A stretch of DNA of 64,000 bases, taken from positions 248,001 through 312,000 of the forward strand of contig NZ_JAMFLG010000001.1 in assembly GCF_023502205.1 (NCBI RefSeq). The letters run 5' to 3'. Below the pieces are notes generated by a model, which saw only the letters and a list, made by a program, of their open reading frames with translations, searched no databases and had not been told where the DNA came from. Below are positions 38,997-48,349 of the stretch, piece by piece (the first letter of the stretch is position 1; the number at the start of each line of letters is the position of its first letter). Made by a program: the position numbers and the translations under genes. The DNA is from Aquiflexum sp. TKW24L (GTDB lineage Bacteria; Bacteroidota; Bacteroidia; Cytophagales; Cyclobacteriaceae).

Positions 38997-39406
38997 ATTA
39001 CACGGTTAAAATTATTTGTCAATATCGGAATTAAATTAGAAATCAGCGGTCTTCTAGTGACAAGATGAGATGGTAAAGTTGGACTTTTTGTTTTTTGGTT
39101 TTTAAGACTAAAAAGTGCCTTGACCTAGCCTGAAGGTGTTACATTAAGAAGTTCCATATTTCCTTCCTTTCACAAAATTTCATGAAACGGAATCGGAATT
39201 AGAATTACAGAAAATAAAAAAGCGTAGAGGAAGTCTACGCTTGGTAAGGAGTTTAATTGCTTATTCTTTTGTTTGATCAAATACAAATTCTGGCTTTCCC
39301 ATCAGAAAAAATACGTCTCACCTAGACTTAGCTTGTTTTTATTGTTTTATTCCTATTTTGACGATCTCAAATTCCTTTCATTTAGTTCTATTAATGACTC
39401 TAAACC
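38997..39406. other. Divergent intergenic region
   Basis: About 410 bp between the divergent molybdenum enzyme operon and the serine hydrolase. A strong leftward hairpin terminator (39211-39242) lies inside it with no annotated gene feeding it. Otherwise AT-rich and without a convincing frame. Confidence 0.55.
39211..39242 (-). terminator. Intrinsic terminator facing left, no known upstream gene
   Basis: On the minus strand the arms AAGCGTAGA and TCTACGCTT (5-base loop) are followed by a T-rich run (complement of AAAATAAAAA at 39211-39220). This is a textbook rho-independent terminator. The only gene to its right is on the other strand, so it may end a small RNA transcribed leftward from within 39243-39400. 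Confidence 0.6.
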
Positions 39407-40510
39407 ATGAACTTCAAATCTATCAAGCATTCTCGCGTTCTGTTTTTGTGTGCTGTTGCCACCTTGTTTTCCTTAGCTGCTTTTGGCCAATCTTCAGAAG
39501 TTGAAAAAGCCTTTTCAGCTGCTGAATCCAAAGGGTTTTCAGGGGTTTTGCTATTGGCAGTAGATGGGAAAGTGGTATTTGAAGAAGCAACCGGGTTTCA
39601 GTATTACGAGCAAAAAGTCCCTCTGTTGCCAACAGATGTATTTGAAATGGCTTCAGTTTCCAAGCAATTTACCGCCATGATGGTGATGATGTGTGCTGAA
39701 AAAGGGCTCTTGAATTACAATGATTATGCTGACAAGTACCTCGATATCCCTTACAAAGGAATCACGATCAAGGAACTGCTCTCCCATACCAATGGCCTGC
39801 CGGATTATCAGGCAGTCATGGACAGGCATTGGGATAAAAGTAAAGTAGCTGATAATGAAGACATATTGGAATACCTTCGCAAATATCACCCTCCAATGCT
39901 CTCAATGCCAAGCGAAAAATATGAATACAGCAATACAGCCTATGTATTCCTGGCAAGCATAGTGGAAAAAGTGACTGGCAGGGATTTTATCGAACTTTCA
40001 AGAGAATGGATTTTCAAACCTTTGGGCATGAATAACACAGACATCAGAACATTGGAGGAAAAAGCCATGGTCAGCAACTTTGCCGCAGGCCACCTGAAAG
40101 ATAAAAAAGGGGATTATGTCAATGCCAACAAATTTCATGATTCAGATTACACCGTTTGGCTAGGTAACAGAAAAGGTCCGGGGAGGATCAGCAGTACCGC
40201 ACATGATTTATTGCTTTGGGATCAGGCATTATACAATGGCACATTGGTCAGCGACAAAACTTTGAAATCAGCATTCTCCCCGCAAGCATTGAATGATTGT
40301 ACCTTGAGTCAGTACGGCTACGGATGGGACCTGAGTCAGGATGAGTATTTTGGAAAGATCGTTTCCCACACAGGCGACAATCCAGGTTACAAGACGCTGA
40401 TCATGAGGTTTATTGATCAAAACAAAACCTTGATTCTATTGAACAACAATTACCATGAAGCCAATAACCAACTGATTGAAAGTGCGGTGGAGTCTTTGAA
40501 AAATTGGTGA
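39407..40510 (+). CDS. Class C beta-lactamase-like serine hydrolase, secreted
   Basis: A 367-residue protein with a signal peptide (ends LAAFGQ). The active-site triad of the family is complete: Ser83-Val-Ser-Lys86, Tyr174-Ser-Asn176 and His321-Thr-Gly323. It may be a D-alanyl carboxypeptidase, esterase or related hydrolase; the substrate cannot be told. It stands alone on the plus strand. A relic of a second copy lies at 29660-29740. Confidence 0.88.
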   Translation: MNFKSIKHSRVLFLCAVATLFSLAAFGQSSEVEKAFSAAESKGFSGVLLLAVDGKVVFEEATGFQYYEQKVPLLPTDVFEMASVSKQFTAMMVMMCAEKGLLNYNDYADKYLDIPYKGITIKELLSHTNGLPDYQAVMDRHWDKSKVADNEDILEYLRKYHPPMLSMPSEKYEYSNTAYVFLASIVEKVTGRDFIELSREWIFKPLGMNNTDIRTLEEKAMVSNFAAGHLKDKKGDYVNANKFHDSDYTVWLGNRKGPGRISSTAHDLLLWDQALYNGTLVSDKTLKSAFSPQALNDCTLSQYGYGWDLSQDEYFGKIVSHTGDNPGYKTLIMRFIDQNKTLILLNNNYHEANNQLIESAVESLKNW

Positions 40511-40539
40511 TTCCTGAAGTTTTATCGATTCTTTTTTTG

Positions 40540-42099
40540 TTAACTACCTAGCTTGTTTTTTACATAATCAGAAAGTCGTAGGGAGAGCGCCACTATAGTA
40601 AGTGTTGGGTTGGGTGCTCCTGAGGTGGCATAACAACCGGAACCTGCCACATACAAATTTGCTAACCCATGGACTTGGCAATTTGCATCGACGACACCTT
40701 TTTTGGGATCACTGCTCATCCGGGTGGTGCCCATATGGTGCCATCCCCCGTTAGTGCCTTCAGGCCAGGTATAATTGTCTTTTTCATCCTGCAAAAATTC
40801 CTTGAGTTTAACCCGACCGATCCCCGCCTTACCTATCTGCTGACCTATGATTTGATTGACCTTGCGGATACTTCTTTTATCAAGTTCGGTCAATGCCCAA
40901 TGAAGATCAGCTCGAGGCATTCCCAATTCATCCAATTCGGTACCGAGGGTAACCCTTGAGTCGGGATTGGGGGCCTGCTCGATCCGGGTTTGGAATTCAA
41001 ATGCTCTTGTTATGGCTCCTTTGTTTTCATTTGCCGCCAACTTTGTAGCCTCATCCCAATTCTTAAACATGTTATCAACTGATTTCCTTGGGTCTTCGTC
41101 TTGCCATGTTTCTATTCTTGATTTGGTATGTCGGGCAGTGCTCAATGGGCTTAATCCTGCCGTACCATTCAATATTTTATTTTCGATCTGGACTTTTTCC
41201 GCGATTGCCAGCTCACACCATAATTTTGGGTTTTCAAAAAAGAAAGTAAAAAGGTCAGTGGGGAAAGGCTCAAACAACCATAATTCCGCTGTCTGGATTT
41301 CCAAATGCTCCATAAAATATCGGCCAACTATGTCATTTTCATTCCCTAGTCCTTTTGGAGACTGCTTGTTTGATGCGAGCAATAACCTCGCATTTTGGAT
41401 GGCACCTGAGGCAAGAATAAAATGCTTTGCCTTGACGGTCTGCGTTTTTCCTGACAGGTTCTTTACTACCACATGGTCTATGCTTGTGACATTTTCATTG
41501 GCCTTGATATCGACCACGGTGGCATAGGTATGTAGGTGAATATTTTTGGCTTTGACAATATCCTCTTTATAAAACTTACCTAATCCTCCATTAAATCCCC
41601 ATGCCGGGCTGATTTGCCACATTTTATGCCAAACAATACTTTCATCAAGGGGGAAAGGATTCAGATTTGGCATTTCTTTTTGCCAATAATCAAGGTTGTA
41701 ATTATAAGGCCCCAACTTCAGTTTTTCATTGGCTCTGGCATAAAAAGGATCGAGGTCCTTCCTTGAAATCGGCCATCCGCTATTGGGAACCCAATCTCTT
41801 TCTATAAAATCAATATTATCAAATGGTGAACACATCCCTGCCCAATGTCCTGTGGTGCCACCAAATAAGGACAGGCGACTAGATTTTAAGGGATAGTATT
41901 TTTGACCTGTCGTTTTGCCCTTGTACAAATCCTGGACTTTGTCATCATATTCAAATCCACCGCTTTCAAGCAGGATCACTTTGTAGGGTGTATTTATCCA
42001 ATCAAGGGCCATACTGATCCCCGCTGCACCTGCGCCAATGATACATACATCGCCTTCTATGGTAGTGTTGTCAGGAAGATTTCTTGAATCTATATGCAT
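40540..42099 (-). CDS. GMC-family FAD oxidoreductase
   Basis: A 519-residue glucose-methanol-choline family enzyme. The FAD-binding Rossmann motif is Gly22-x-Gly24-x-x-Gly27 (CIIGAGAAGIS), followed by the glutamate-containing LLESGGFEYDD. The C-terminal signature WHHMGTTRMSSDPKKGVVD...APNPTLTIVAL carries the family's active-site histidine and asparagine region. It probably oxidises an alcohol or sugar. It lacks a signal peptide, but the gene 6 bp upstream encodes a small protein with one, as in gluconate 2-dehydrogenase type complexes where the small subunit carries the export signal. Confidence 0.9.
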   Translation of the reverse strand: MHIDSRNLPDNTTIEGDVCIIGAGAAGISMALDWINTPYKVILLESGGFEYDDKVQDLYKGKTTGQKYYPLKSSRLSLFGGTTGHWAGMCSPFDNIDFIERDWVPNSGWPISRKDLDPFYARANEKLKLGPYNYNLDYWQKEMPNLNPFPLDESIVWHKMWQISPAWGFNGGLGKFYKEDIVKAKNIHLHTYATVVDIKANENVTSIDHVVVKNLSGKTQTVKAKHFILASGAIQNARLLLASNKQSPKGLGNENDIVGRYFMEHLEIQTAELWLFEPFPTDLFTFFFENPKLWCELAIAEKVQIENKILNGTAGLSPLSTARHTKSRIETWQDEDPRKSVDNMFKNWDEATKLAANENKGAITRAFEFQTRIEQAPNPDSRVTLGTELDELGMPRADLHWALTELDKRSIRKVNQIIGQQIGKAGIGRVKLKEFLQDEKDNYTWPEGTNGGWHHMGTTRMSSDPKKGVVDANCQVHGLANLYVAGSGCYATSGAPNPTLTIVALSLRLSDYVKNKLGS

Positions 42100-42105
42100 A
42101 TCATT

Positions 42106-42486
42106 TTAATTAAGTTGACTTACAGAAAATAAGGCACATTGCCGGGCTTCGGTGATGGACAAAATCCAGCCATCAACCATTATAATACTTCCATTTTCAA
42201 AATCATTGATGACTTCTTGCTCCAAACCCTGAGCAATTGATCCCTCTTTTACATCGATTTGATCTAATAATTTGACTAGTGTGCGTTCCTCTTTTTCTTT
42301 TTGATTGATCAAAAGATATTGGTCACCGATTGCGCCGATTGTTTCATAATCCCAAATCTTCAAAAGTGATGTAGGTTGGGCCAAAGCCTTATCAAATTCC
42401 CCACTCTTATAATTCTGACAGGATACCGGAATGGTAAGGGCTGCTAAGCCAACTGCACCTTGAATGATGAATTTTCTTCTTTTCAT
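42106..42486 (-). CDS. Small signal-bearing partner of the GMC oxidoreductase
   Basis: A 126-residue protein starting MKRRKFIIQGAVGLAALTIPVSC, a Tat-like twin-arginine leader that also ends in a lipobox-like cysteine (Cys23). The remainder is short and mostly helical. By size, leader and position just before a GMC enzyme it resembles the gluconate 2-dehydrogenase subunit 3 type, which escorts the flavoprotein across the membrane, but sequence alone does not prove the family. GGACGAA motif copy 4 lies about 95 bp upstream. Confidence 0.65.
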   Translation of the reverse strand: MKRRKFIIQGAVGLAALTIPVSCQNYKSGEFDKALAQPTSLLKIWDYETIGAIGDQYLLINQKEKEERTLVKLLDQIDVKEGSIAQGLEQEVINDFENGSIIMVDGWILSITEARQCALFSVSQLN

Positions 42487-42580
42487 GTTTAGTGTGTTTT
42501 AAAAATTAGCTGGTTAAAAAAACAGTGAATTAAATCGTGTTTAGAATTTCGACAAAAAATGTCTTTTATCTTATCATCCC

Positions 42581-42609
42581 AGGACGAAAGCATGCTTTTA
42601 TTGTCCGAA
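42581..42609. promoter_or_regulatory. GGACGAA...TTTATTGTCC motif, copy 4
   Basis: AGGACGAAAGCATGC then TTTTATTGTCCGAA and a CGATATCAAAAAG tail, almost identical to copy 3 in front of the amine oxidase. It lies about 95 bp upstream of the GMC operon. A partial copy (CGTTGTCCAAAAA) follows near 42699-42712. Confidence 0.6.
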
Positions 42610-42766
42610 CGATATCAAAAAGTTTCCCAATAACAGTAAGTTTAATCTCCTGCCTTACACCCCGGTAAAGAAAAAACTTTACCAACATAATCAACCGTTG
42701 CTTTCGTTGTCCAAAAACCACGAATAATATTATCTCAATTTTTTTCCCGATTGGTTAAGAAATATT

Positions 42767-43489
42767 TCACCTATCCAGCCTTTTAATTTCGATCTCCAGA
42801 TCAATGATCATGGAGGCTACCGATTTCCTCAGGTTTTCATAAAAGTAGCCGATATAGGATCTGGTGCGATTTTGCTGGGTTTTGATAAAATAGAGGTACT
42901 CCTGATCAGTTTTTAGGGATTCAAAGTCCAAGGGAACCATGCTTCCTTCAAAACCATCTGTACCTAGAAAATTATATCCGGATTCAAACCTTTCCGGCAC
43001 AATATACCTCATATTGTATTGCACTTCAGCCAATTCTTCTTGCTCTGCTTTTAGGAAAAAATCATATTGGGAATCATAGACAGCGATCAGTTTATTGCGG
43101 ATGTCAGTGTTATAAATGATATCCAATCCCCTGGATTTAGCAGTTTCAAATGAGCTGGTCGAGTGTATGAAGTGTATGGGTAGAAGCGTGTAATTGAAGT
43201 GAAAAGCCAAAGAATCGTGGTAGGAACCATCCTTTTCCAGAATTTCGAGTATCAGGTTTAAGGCGTACTGGCTTTTCCTGAGTTCATCCATATTGAAATT
43301 GATCTCCGCCAGATCGGTCACCAATTCTGTTTTACAGCCTTTTAGAATTTCAAGTTCAGCTCTCTTTCGGTTTCTGGTTTCTCCGTAGTTCGCCAATTCA
43401 AAAGCGCCATAGATACCGATGACAAGCACGAGAATTTCGAGGAAATATTCCGGCCATTTTTCTTTGAGGGTGGAGAGGATTCTTTTCAT
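42767..43489 (-). CDS. Array membrane protein, KWPEY-anchor class
   Basis: 240 residues; last gene of the array. The anchor differs from most paralogues: MKRILSTLKEKWPEYFLEILVLVIGIYGAFEL, with a membrane helix at about residues 14-32. The rest is helical and probably outside the cytoplasm. The shared signature is AKSRGLDIIYNTDIRNKL at residues 117-134. It overlaps the upstream paralogue by 4 bp. Function unknown. Confidence 0.8.
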   Translation of the reverse strand: MKRILSTLKEKWPEYFLEILVLVIGIYGAFELANYGETRNRKRAELEILKGCKTELVTDLAEINFNMDELRKSQYALNLILEILEKDGSYHDSLAFHFNYTLLPIHFIHSTSSFETAKSRGLDIIYNTDIRNKLIAVYDSQYDFFLKAEQEELAEVQYNMRYIVPERFESGYNFLGTDGFEGSMVPLDFESLKTDQEYLYFIKTQQNRTRSYIGYFYENLRKSVASMIIDLEIEIKRLDR

Positions 43490-44226
43490 TGTTGAAGTTC
43501 TTTTTGGATCAGTTCTTTTAGTTTCTGGTTATGGGTCAGGACTTGTTTGATATTGGATTCTGTGTTTTTGGATTTTATAGATGCTTCCAAAAGCAATTGT
43601 TGAAATTCAGGTGTTTTTGAAAGAAGAATTAAACCTAATTTATCGACAAATTCAAAAGATACTTCTTGCTTAGTATATGCTTTGTTTTCAAACCAGTTGG
43701 ATAATTGGTGGATTTTTTTGTCAGCCAAAAAGACCCGAACTCTGTTTTCTAACAACTCAGCATATTGCACATAGGTGTCATCCAGATCTTTTAAGAACCT
43801 TGAATAGGTGTTAATCTCTTTTCTAATACTTTCACTGGATATTTTGCCGGCAACAAAAGGATCGTTCTTGATCGCTATAGGGTTATAATAAATCTGGAAC
43901 CTGATCAAATTGGGGTTTTCGATTTCCAGGTCCATCCCTTTCACCCCGATTTCATAGAGCACCTGATGCAGGTTATTGATTTTATTTAAAGTAGCCAGGT
44001 TGTCGCTGAAGGAGAGAGAATCTGCTCTCAAATCCTGAATAAGGTTATTTAAAACTACCCGTTCAGATTGCCTCGCTTTGTGAGCCTCGTTCGCATTGTT
44101 GATTTGCAAGGCAATCAGAATCCCAATGACGACCAGGAAGATTTCGCCAATGGCATAGGCCAAGTATTGGGTGATTCTGTTTTGTTGAAGGAGTTTTTGG
44201 CGGATTTTTCGGAAGATGCTAATCAT
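43486..44226 (-). CDS. DUF6090-like single-pass membrane protein
   Basis: 246 residues with the standard leader: basic amphipathic MISIFRKIRQKLL, then YLAYAIGEIF and a membrane helix LVVIGILIAL (about residues 27-41) followed by NNANE. The C-terminal region of about 200 residues is helical; the common signature is weak here (GKISSESIRKEINTYSRF, residues 128-144). It overlaps both neighbours by 4 bp, so translation is coupled. Confidence 0.82.
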   Translation of the reverse strand: MISIFRKIRQKLLQQNRITQYLAYAIGEIFLVVIGILIALQINNANEAHKARQSERVVLNNLIQDLRADSLSFSDNLATLNKINNLHQVLYEIGVKGMDLEIENPNLIRFQIYYNPIAIKNDPFVAGKISSESIRKEINTYSRFLKDLDDTYVQYAELLENRVRVFLADKKIHQLSNWFENKAYTKQEVSFEFVDKLGLILLSKTPEFQQLLLEASIKSKNTESNIKQVLTHNQKLKELIQKELQQ

Positions 44227-44996
44227 GGGGTATCCGTTTTGTTTAGCTGTGTATCGATTCTAGCCAGTGAGCGCTGTGTGGAAATAACCATTTCTTCCAA
44301 GCTGCTGATCAAATTTTTGCCATTGAGAAGGCAAAGTGAAAAACCATTTTTATAAGCTGGATCGTTTAGCAATACTTTTGTGACTTCCGGATTTGTTGTT
44401 GTGGCTTGCTCAGTTCCACCTAGTATGGCCATATAATCCTTGTAGGCTTGCCCCACATCCCCGGTTCGGAAGAATGGGCCATAGAGGTATTCTTGGTAGT
44501 CATAGCGCATATGCTCCTGATCACCGTCGATTTTGTCATAGCTGAGTTCCATGCGCAGCAGTTCATTTTTCAAACTGTCATCCGATAGGATGCCAAGGCT
44601 CCCCGAACTGATCATTTCCCTGAGGGTGCTGTTATTTCGGATAAAAGGATTCCAATACAACACTTCCATGGTGTGGAAATTTAGAGAATCCGTATTGGTA
44701 ATAGGCGCGCCTTCAAAATAGCTGATCATCACCTCGGCTGATCTTCCGGCCCTGCTGTACCGGGTTATGCTACGTTGCAGTTCATCGAGGTTGAGTAAGA
44801 GGTCTGACCGCAAACCATGGAGAAAAGCCGTCTCTCGTGCTTTGGTTTGCAGTGCTTCCCGGTAGTTGTTTACCTGCAAGGCGATCAGAATTCCGATTAC
44901 AACAAGGAAGATTTCTCCGATGGCATATACCAAGTATCGGGTCACCTTATTTTCAGCGAGGAGTTTTTGTCGGATTTTGCGGAAGAATTTAAGCAT
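44223..44996 (-). CDS. DUF6090-like single-pass membrane protein
   Basis: 257 residues. The leader MLKFFRKIRQKLL...YLVYAIGEIFLVV is followed by the membrane helix and NNYRE. The signature is strong: MISSGSLGILSDDSLKNELL at residues 128-147. The protein would sit in the inner membrane with its C-terminal domain on the outer face, by the positive-inside rule. Function unknown. It is followed by a 4-bp overlap with the next gene. Confidence 0.83.
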   Translation of the reverse strand: MLKFFRKIRQKLLAENKVTRYLVYAIGEIFLVVIGILIALQVNNYREALQTKARETAFLHGLRSDLLLNLDELQRSITRYSRAGRSAEVMISYFEGAPITNTDSLNFHTMEVLYWNPFIRNNSTLREMISSGSLGILSDDSLKNELLRMELSYDKIDGDQEHMRYDYQEYLYGPFFRTGDVGQAYKDYMAILGGTEQATTTNPEVTKVLLNDPAYKNGFSLCLLNGKNLISSLEEMVISTQRSLARIDTQLNKTDTP

Positions 44997-45014
44997 TAGA
45001 TTAAAAGAGATTTG

Positions 45015-45359
45015 TCAGAAGTCATTGTCCCGTAGGTAGAAGATCCCGATCATTTCGGGGGGCAAAATATGCGTAGAAAACAGATCGGTAAGCAGAAATA
45101 GCGTGCCGTAGGCCTGCCTGTCCGGTAGGCAGGTACGCAATATGATTTGTAATTCGGAAAGATTCCTAATATATCCCGTACCTAAAAGCACGGCGGGGTC
45201 ATCGCTAACTGTTAGTTCTACCCATATCAAGTCCCTAAAGGGACTGCGCCTTCTCAAATCTGCACCAAGGAAGAATTCGCCTACGGCATTTTTGAGGTAG
45301 TCTATAACATTCCATTCTTGCAGGAGTTTTTGGCGGATTTTTCGGAAGAGAAATAACAT
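45015..45359 (-). pseudogene. DUF6090-like leader cut by a palindromic repeat element
   Basis: Only the first 35 codons belong to the family (MLFLFRKIRQKLLQEW...YLKNAVGEFFLGAD). The frame then runs into a repeat beginning with AGTCCCTTTAGGGAC (read SPFRDL) and never regains the membrane helix. The repeat (about 45030-45250) includes GTGCCGTAGG...GGTACGCAATATG, a CCTGCC/GGCAGG hairpin at 45113-45132, CCCGTACCTAAAAGCACGG and TCTACCCATAT, the same parts as in the transposase array. No functional product is likely. Confidence 0.8.
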
Positions 45360-45360
45360 A

Positions 45361-46125
45361 TTATTGAAAACCTTTTGAATGGAATTTTTTGAGTTCTGAT
45401 TGAACGGAATCCCGGATCTGTAGCACTTGGGAATTGTAACCTTTGAACATGTTCAAAATTACATTCCATGATCTTGACTGTTTGGAAATTCTATTGATAA
45501 ACTTCTCGTCAGTCGCCATGGCTTCGAAATCATAGTAAGGTATGGAAACAGCTGAATCGGTTAATGCATTTTCAAAACGATACCGAACATAAGCTTCGAA
45601 AACTTGACTGTTTTGCATTTGTGCATCCCGATTCGCACGGTTTACATCGATAATAAATTCCCGGTAATCTGCTAGACTGGAGAATGCGTTTCGAATCCAT
45701 TGATTTTCAATTAAGTTAATTCCACTTGCACTAATCATCTCAATATAGGTTCTAGAATCCTGAATGGTGACATAGAATTGGTGGTACTCATTTAAGTATC
45801 GGTCAAAATGTTCTTTTTCTGATTTCGGCAGGTCTTTGGCTTCCAGGGCTTTCTGCACCATGATTGAACTTATTAATTTTCTTTCTGCACCTTTCAATGA
45901 ATTGTCCACATCTGCGAGTATCAGGTCAATGTCCTCATTCAGTCGCACCAAATAGCTGTATGATTTGATTTTGTCCTTGCGTTGTTCATTCCAGTTATTC
46001 ACTTGCAAAGCAATCAAAATCCCGATTACTACGAGGAAAATTTCTCCGATGGCGTATTTGAGGTAGTTACCTGCTTTGTTTTCCTCGAGGAGTTTTTGTC
46101 GGATTTTTCGGAAGAGGGATATCAT
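45361..46125 (-). CDS. DUF6090-like single-pass membrane protein
   Basis: 254 residues with leader MISLFRKIRQKLLEEN, YLKYAIGEIF, membrane helix at about 27-41 and NNWNEQRK. The signature reads ISASGINLIENQWIRNAF (residues 131-148). It starts in a 4-bp overlap with the upstream paralogue and ends one base before the broken leader gene. Confidence 0.83.
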   Translation of the reverse strand: MISLFRKIRQKLLEENKAGNYLKYAIGEIFLVVIGILIALQVNNWNEQRKDKIKSYSYLVRLNEDIDLILADVDNSLKGAERKLISSIMVQKALEAKDLPKSEKEHFDRYLNEYHQFYVTIQDSRTYIEMISASGINLIENQWIRNAFSSLADYREFIIDVNRANRDAQMQNSQVFEAYVRYRFENALTDSAVSIPYYDFEAMATDEKFINRISKQSRSWNVILNMFKGYNSQVLQIRDSVQSELKKFHSKGFQ

Positions 46126-46835
46126 TGAAGATGCATTTTTGTCAGGGACCTTATTTTAGAAATGGATTGAAGCGCACTTTCTATACGTGTTATAGACCCT
46201 TCCCGATTATCCTGGAATAATTTGAAAAGAACAATGGAAGAAGGATTCTCAAAGAATGTTTTAGAATTGACTGGTTCACAGAAATCCAACCATTTGAAAT
46301 CTAAAAAGTCTTGTTTGATTACAGGTCCCCAATCGATAGCAAAGGAGTTTTCAACATCTTGCAAACTTTGATATACACCGAACAAATCCGCATCATAATA
46401 GGAAATCAAAGACAGCTGAAGTTCTTTATCAGAAATCGTTTCTATCCCTTTTGCCTTCAAAACCTCAAAAGCACTGGATTGTGATTTAAATCGTTCAAAA
46501 GAAATAATTTTCCCCATCCAGAAGTTTAAGCTATCGTCATAATTTTTCAGCGTTACTTGCTCCAGAAGACGGTCTGTCAATTCAATTGCCTGTTTGGCTT
46601 TAAAAAGTTCTCCAGATAACATAATAGAATCTTGTTTGAGGTTTTGATCGATCAGAAATAAAATCTCATGTTCAAACTTTTTGGTCTTTCGACCTTCGTT
46701 CCAGTTGTTGATTTGCAGGGCAATCAAAATCCCGATCACCACCAAAAGGATTTCTCCGATGGCATAGAACAAGTATCGGGTAACCCGATTTTCGGCAAGG
46801 AGTTTTTGACGGATTTTGCGGAAGATGCTTATCAT
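46122..46835 (-). CDS. DUF6090-like single-pass membrane protein
   Basis: 237 residues. Leader MISIFRKIRQKLLAEN, YLFYAIGEIL, membrane helix and NNWNEGRK. The signature LKAKGIETISDKELQLSLIS (residues 126-145) has Lys-Gly where most have Ser-Gly. It is separated from the upstream gene by one base. Function unknown. Confidence 0.83.
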   Translation of the reverse strand: MISIFRKIRQKLLAENRVTRYLFYAIGEILLVVIGILIALQINNWNEGRKTKKFEHEILFLIDQNLKQDSIMLSGELFKAKQAIELTDRLLEQVTLKNYDDSLNFWMGKIISFERFKSQSSAFEVLKAKGIETISDKELQLSLISYYDADLFGVYQSLQDVENSFAIDWGPVIKQDFLDFKWLDFCEPVNSKTFFENPSSIVLFKLFQDNREGSITRIESALQSISKIRSLTKMHLQ

Positions 46836-46836
46836 A

Positions 46837-47565
46837 TTATTTTTTAGAAAAAAGCTCTAGAACCATATTTGATTTATCCCTGATGACAATTCGTTGTTGA
46901 CTAGCAATTCTGCTCAATTCACCACTCCAATTCATCTTATTGTGCAGATGGTGCAATCCTTTGATTTGATCTTCAGGGTTGATTTTGGTGCCAAGAGTTG
47001 AAAAAAAAGAACTGGGATGGTCATCCATATCCAAGAAGCCACTCGCACTCAAATCTTCTGATATGATGTAGTCAATTATTTTTTCAAACATGATGATCGT
47101 AAAATCTTGCTGCGCAATGAGTTCAGCCATGGCACTGCGCTGGTTATCATTGAGAAAATGAATGTTGCCGGAGGATTTCATATCCTCAAAAGAATGTCGG
47201 TTGGGGAGGTATCTAAATCTATTTAAAGGTGTTCGAAGAGCACTGTCTACAAAGACTTCTAGGGATTGACCTCCTTGGTTAAAAAACCCAAAATAGCGAT
47301 CAATATTTTCCACATTTTCTTTTCCCAACCCATCCGCTAGTTCATCAAGATGTTTAAGGTCCGATTCAATATCTCCCTTGATTCTAATGATGTACTCGTT
47401 TCGTCTGATATTGTCTAATCTTCTCTGATTGGCATTGTTGACCTGCAAGGCTATCAAAATCCCGATGACAACAAGCAGGATTTCACCCAAAGCATAAGCA
47501 AGATATCTTGTTATCCGGTTTTGAGAGAGGAGTTTTTGGCGGATTTTTCTGAAAAGTGAGATCAT
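46837..47565 (-). CDS. DUF6090-like single-pass membrane protein
   Basis: 242 residues. Leader MISLFRKIRQKLLSQN, YLAYALGEIL, membrane helix and NNANQRRL. The signature MKSSGNIHFLNDNQRSAM lies at residues 129-146. Two bases separate it from the upstream gene, which carries the other anchor type. Confidence 0.83.
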   Translation of the reverse strand: MISLFRKIRQKLLSQNRITRYLAYALGEILLVVIGILIALQVNNANQRRLDNIRRNEYIIRIKGDIESDLKHLDELADGLGKENVENIDRYFGFFNQGGQSLEVFVDSALRTPLNRFRYLPNRHSFEDMKSSGNIHFLNDNQRSAMAELIAQQDFTIIMFEKIIDYIISEDLSASGFLDMDDHPSSFFSTLGTKINPEDQIKGLHHLHNKMNWSGELSRIASQQRIVIRDKSNMVLELFSKK

Positions 47566-47567
47566 GG

Positions 47568-48335
47568 CTATAGCGTATTTAGGTAATCGCTGAGCTTTTG
47601 TGTTAGTTCTTCCTCCCTCCTTAGGATTCGTTGGAGATAGTTGATATGCACACGGTGCGAGCGCGCTATATTCTTCGTTTCGTATTCAAATTCTTTAGAA
47701 TTCAAGATCTTGCCCAGAATCTGCTCAAATTCCTTATCACTGACTTTTAGGTTGATTTCATTAATTTTATTAGCATCTAAGCCCTCTTCTGATTCCTGAT
47801 CTAATATTTCCAGAAGCATATCTAAGTTAATTGCATCAATACCAAGAGGTAAATATCCTTTCCACAGGCGATCAATATATTCATCAAACCACTCATTCGG
47901 GATTTCGCCATAAAAAGTCCTGATTTCATTAAAGAGCTCCCTATCTTGAATGATACTTGCATTGCCAGAGCTGATCAGATCTTCAAAAGTAGCGTCATGT
48001 ATTCTTGGTCTGTTGGTCCGACCAATCAATTGAATTCCCACCACAAAACGAGATGTATCTTCAAATACCGGTTGTTCAGAAGTAATTATATCATAGACAT
48101 TCAGTGACACCTTCAATCTCAATTCCGCATTAATTTTTTCTTGCCTAATATGAGCCTTGTTCTTGGTCAAGTCCTCAATTAACCGGCTGATATATTCTTT
48201 TTCCAGCGATTTTGCTTTGTTTTGCTCATTCCAGTTGTTCAGGGCAAAAGCCCCGAGAATACCAATGGTAATGACCAGGATTTCAAGGATGTATTCCGGC
48301 CATTTTTCTTTGAAGGTTGTGAGGATTCGTTTCAT
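47568..48335 (-). CDS. Array membrane protein, KWPEY-anchor class
   Basis: 255 residues starting MKRILTTFKEKWPEYILEIL, membrane helix at about 14-31. Directly after the helix it reads NNWNEQNK, the same junction as in the FRKIRQKLL-anchor paralogues, so this protein links the two anchor classes. The signature is LISSGNASIIQDRELFNEI (residues 120-138). It probably faces outward like its neighbours. Function unknown. Confidence 0.82.
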   Translation of the reverse strand: MKRILTTFKEKWPEYILEILVITIGILGAFALNNWNEQNKAKSLEKEYISRLIEDLTKNKAHIRQEKINAELRLKVSLNVYDIITSEQPVFEDTSRFVVGIQLIGRTNRPRIHDATFEDLISSGNASIIQDRELFNEIRTFYGEIPNEWFDEYIDRLWKGYLPLGIDAINLDMLLEILDQESEEGLDANKINEINLKVSDKEFEQILGKILNSKEFEYETKNIARSHRVHINYLQRILRREEELTQKLSDYLNTL

Positions 48336-48349
48336 TGCGAATGTCTTTT

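Noticed and set aside
42699-42712. Seventh GGACGAA motif copy
   Set aside because: Only the GTTGTCCAAAA half is present; the GGACGAA half is missing, so it is mentioned but not counted.
45015-45359. Intact 114-residue gene
   Set aside because: Only the first 35 codons match the family; the rest translates the palindromic repeat.
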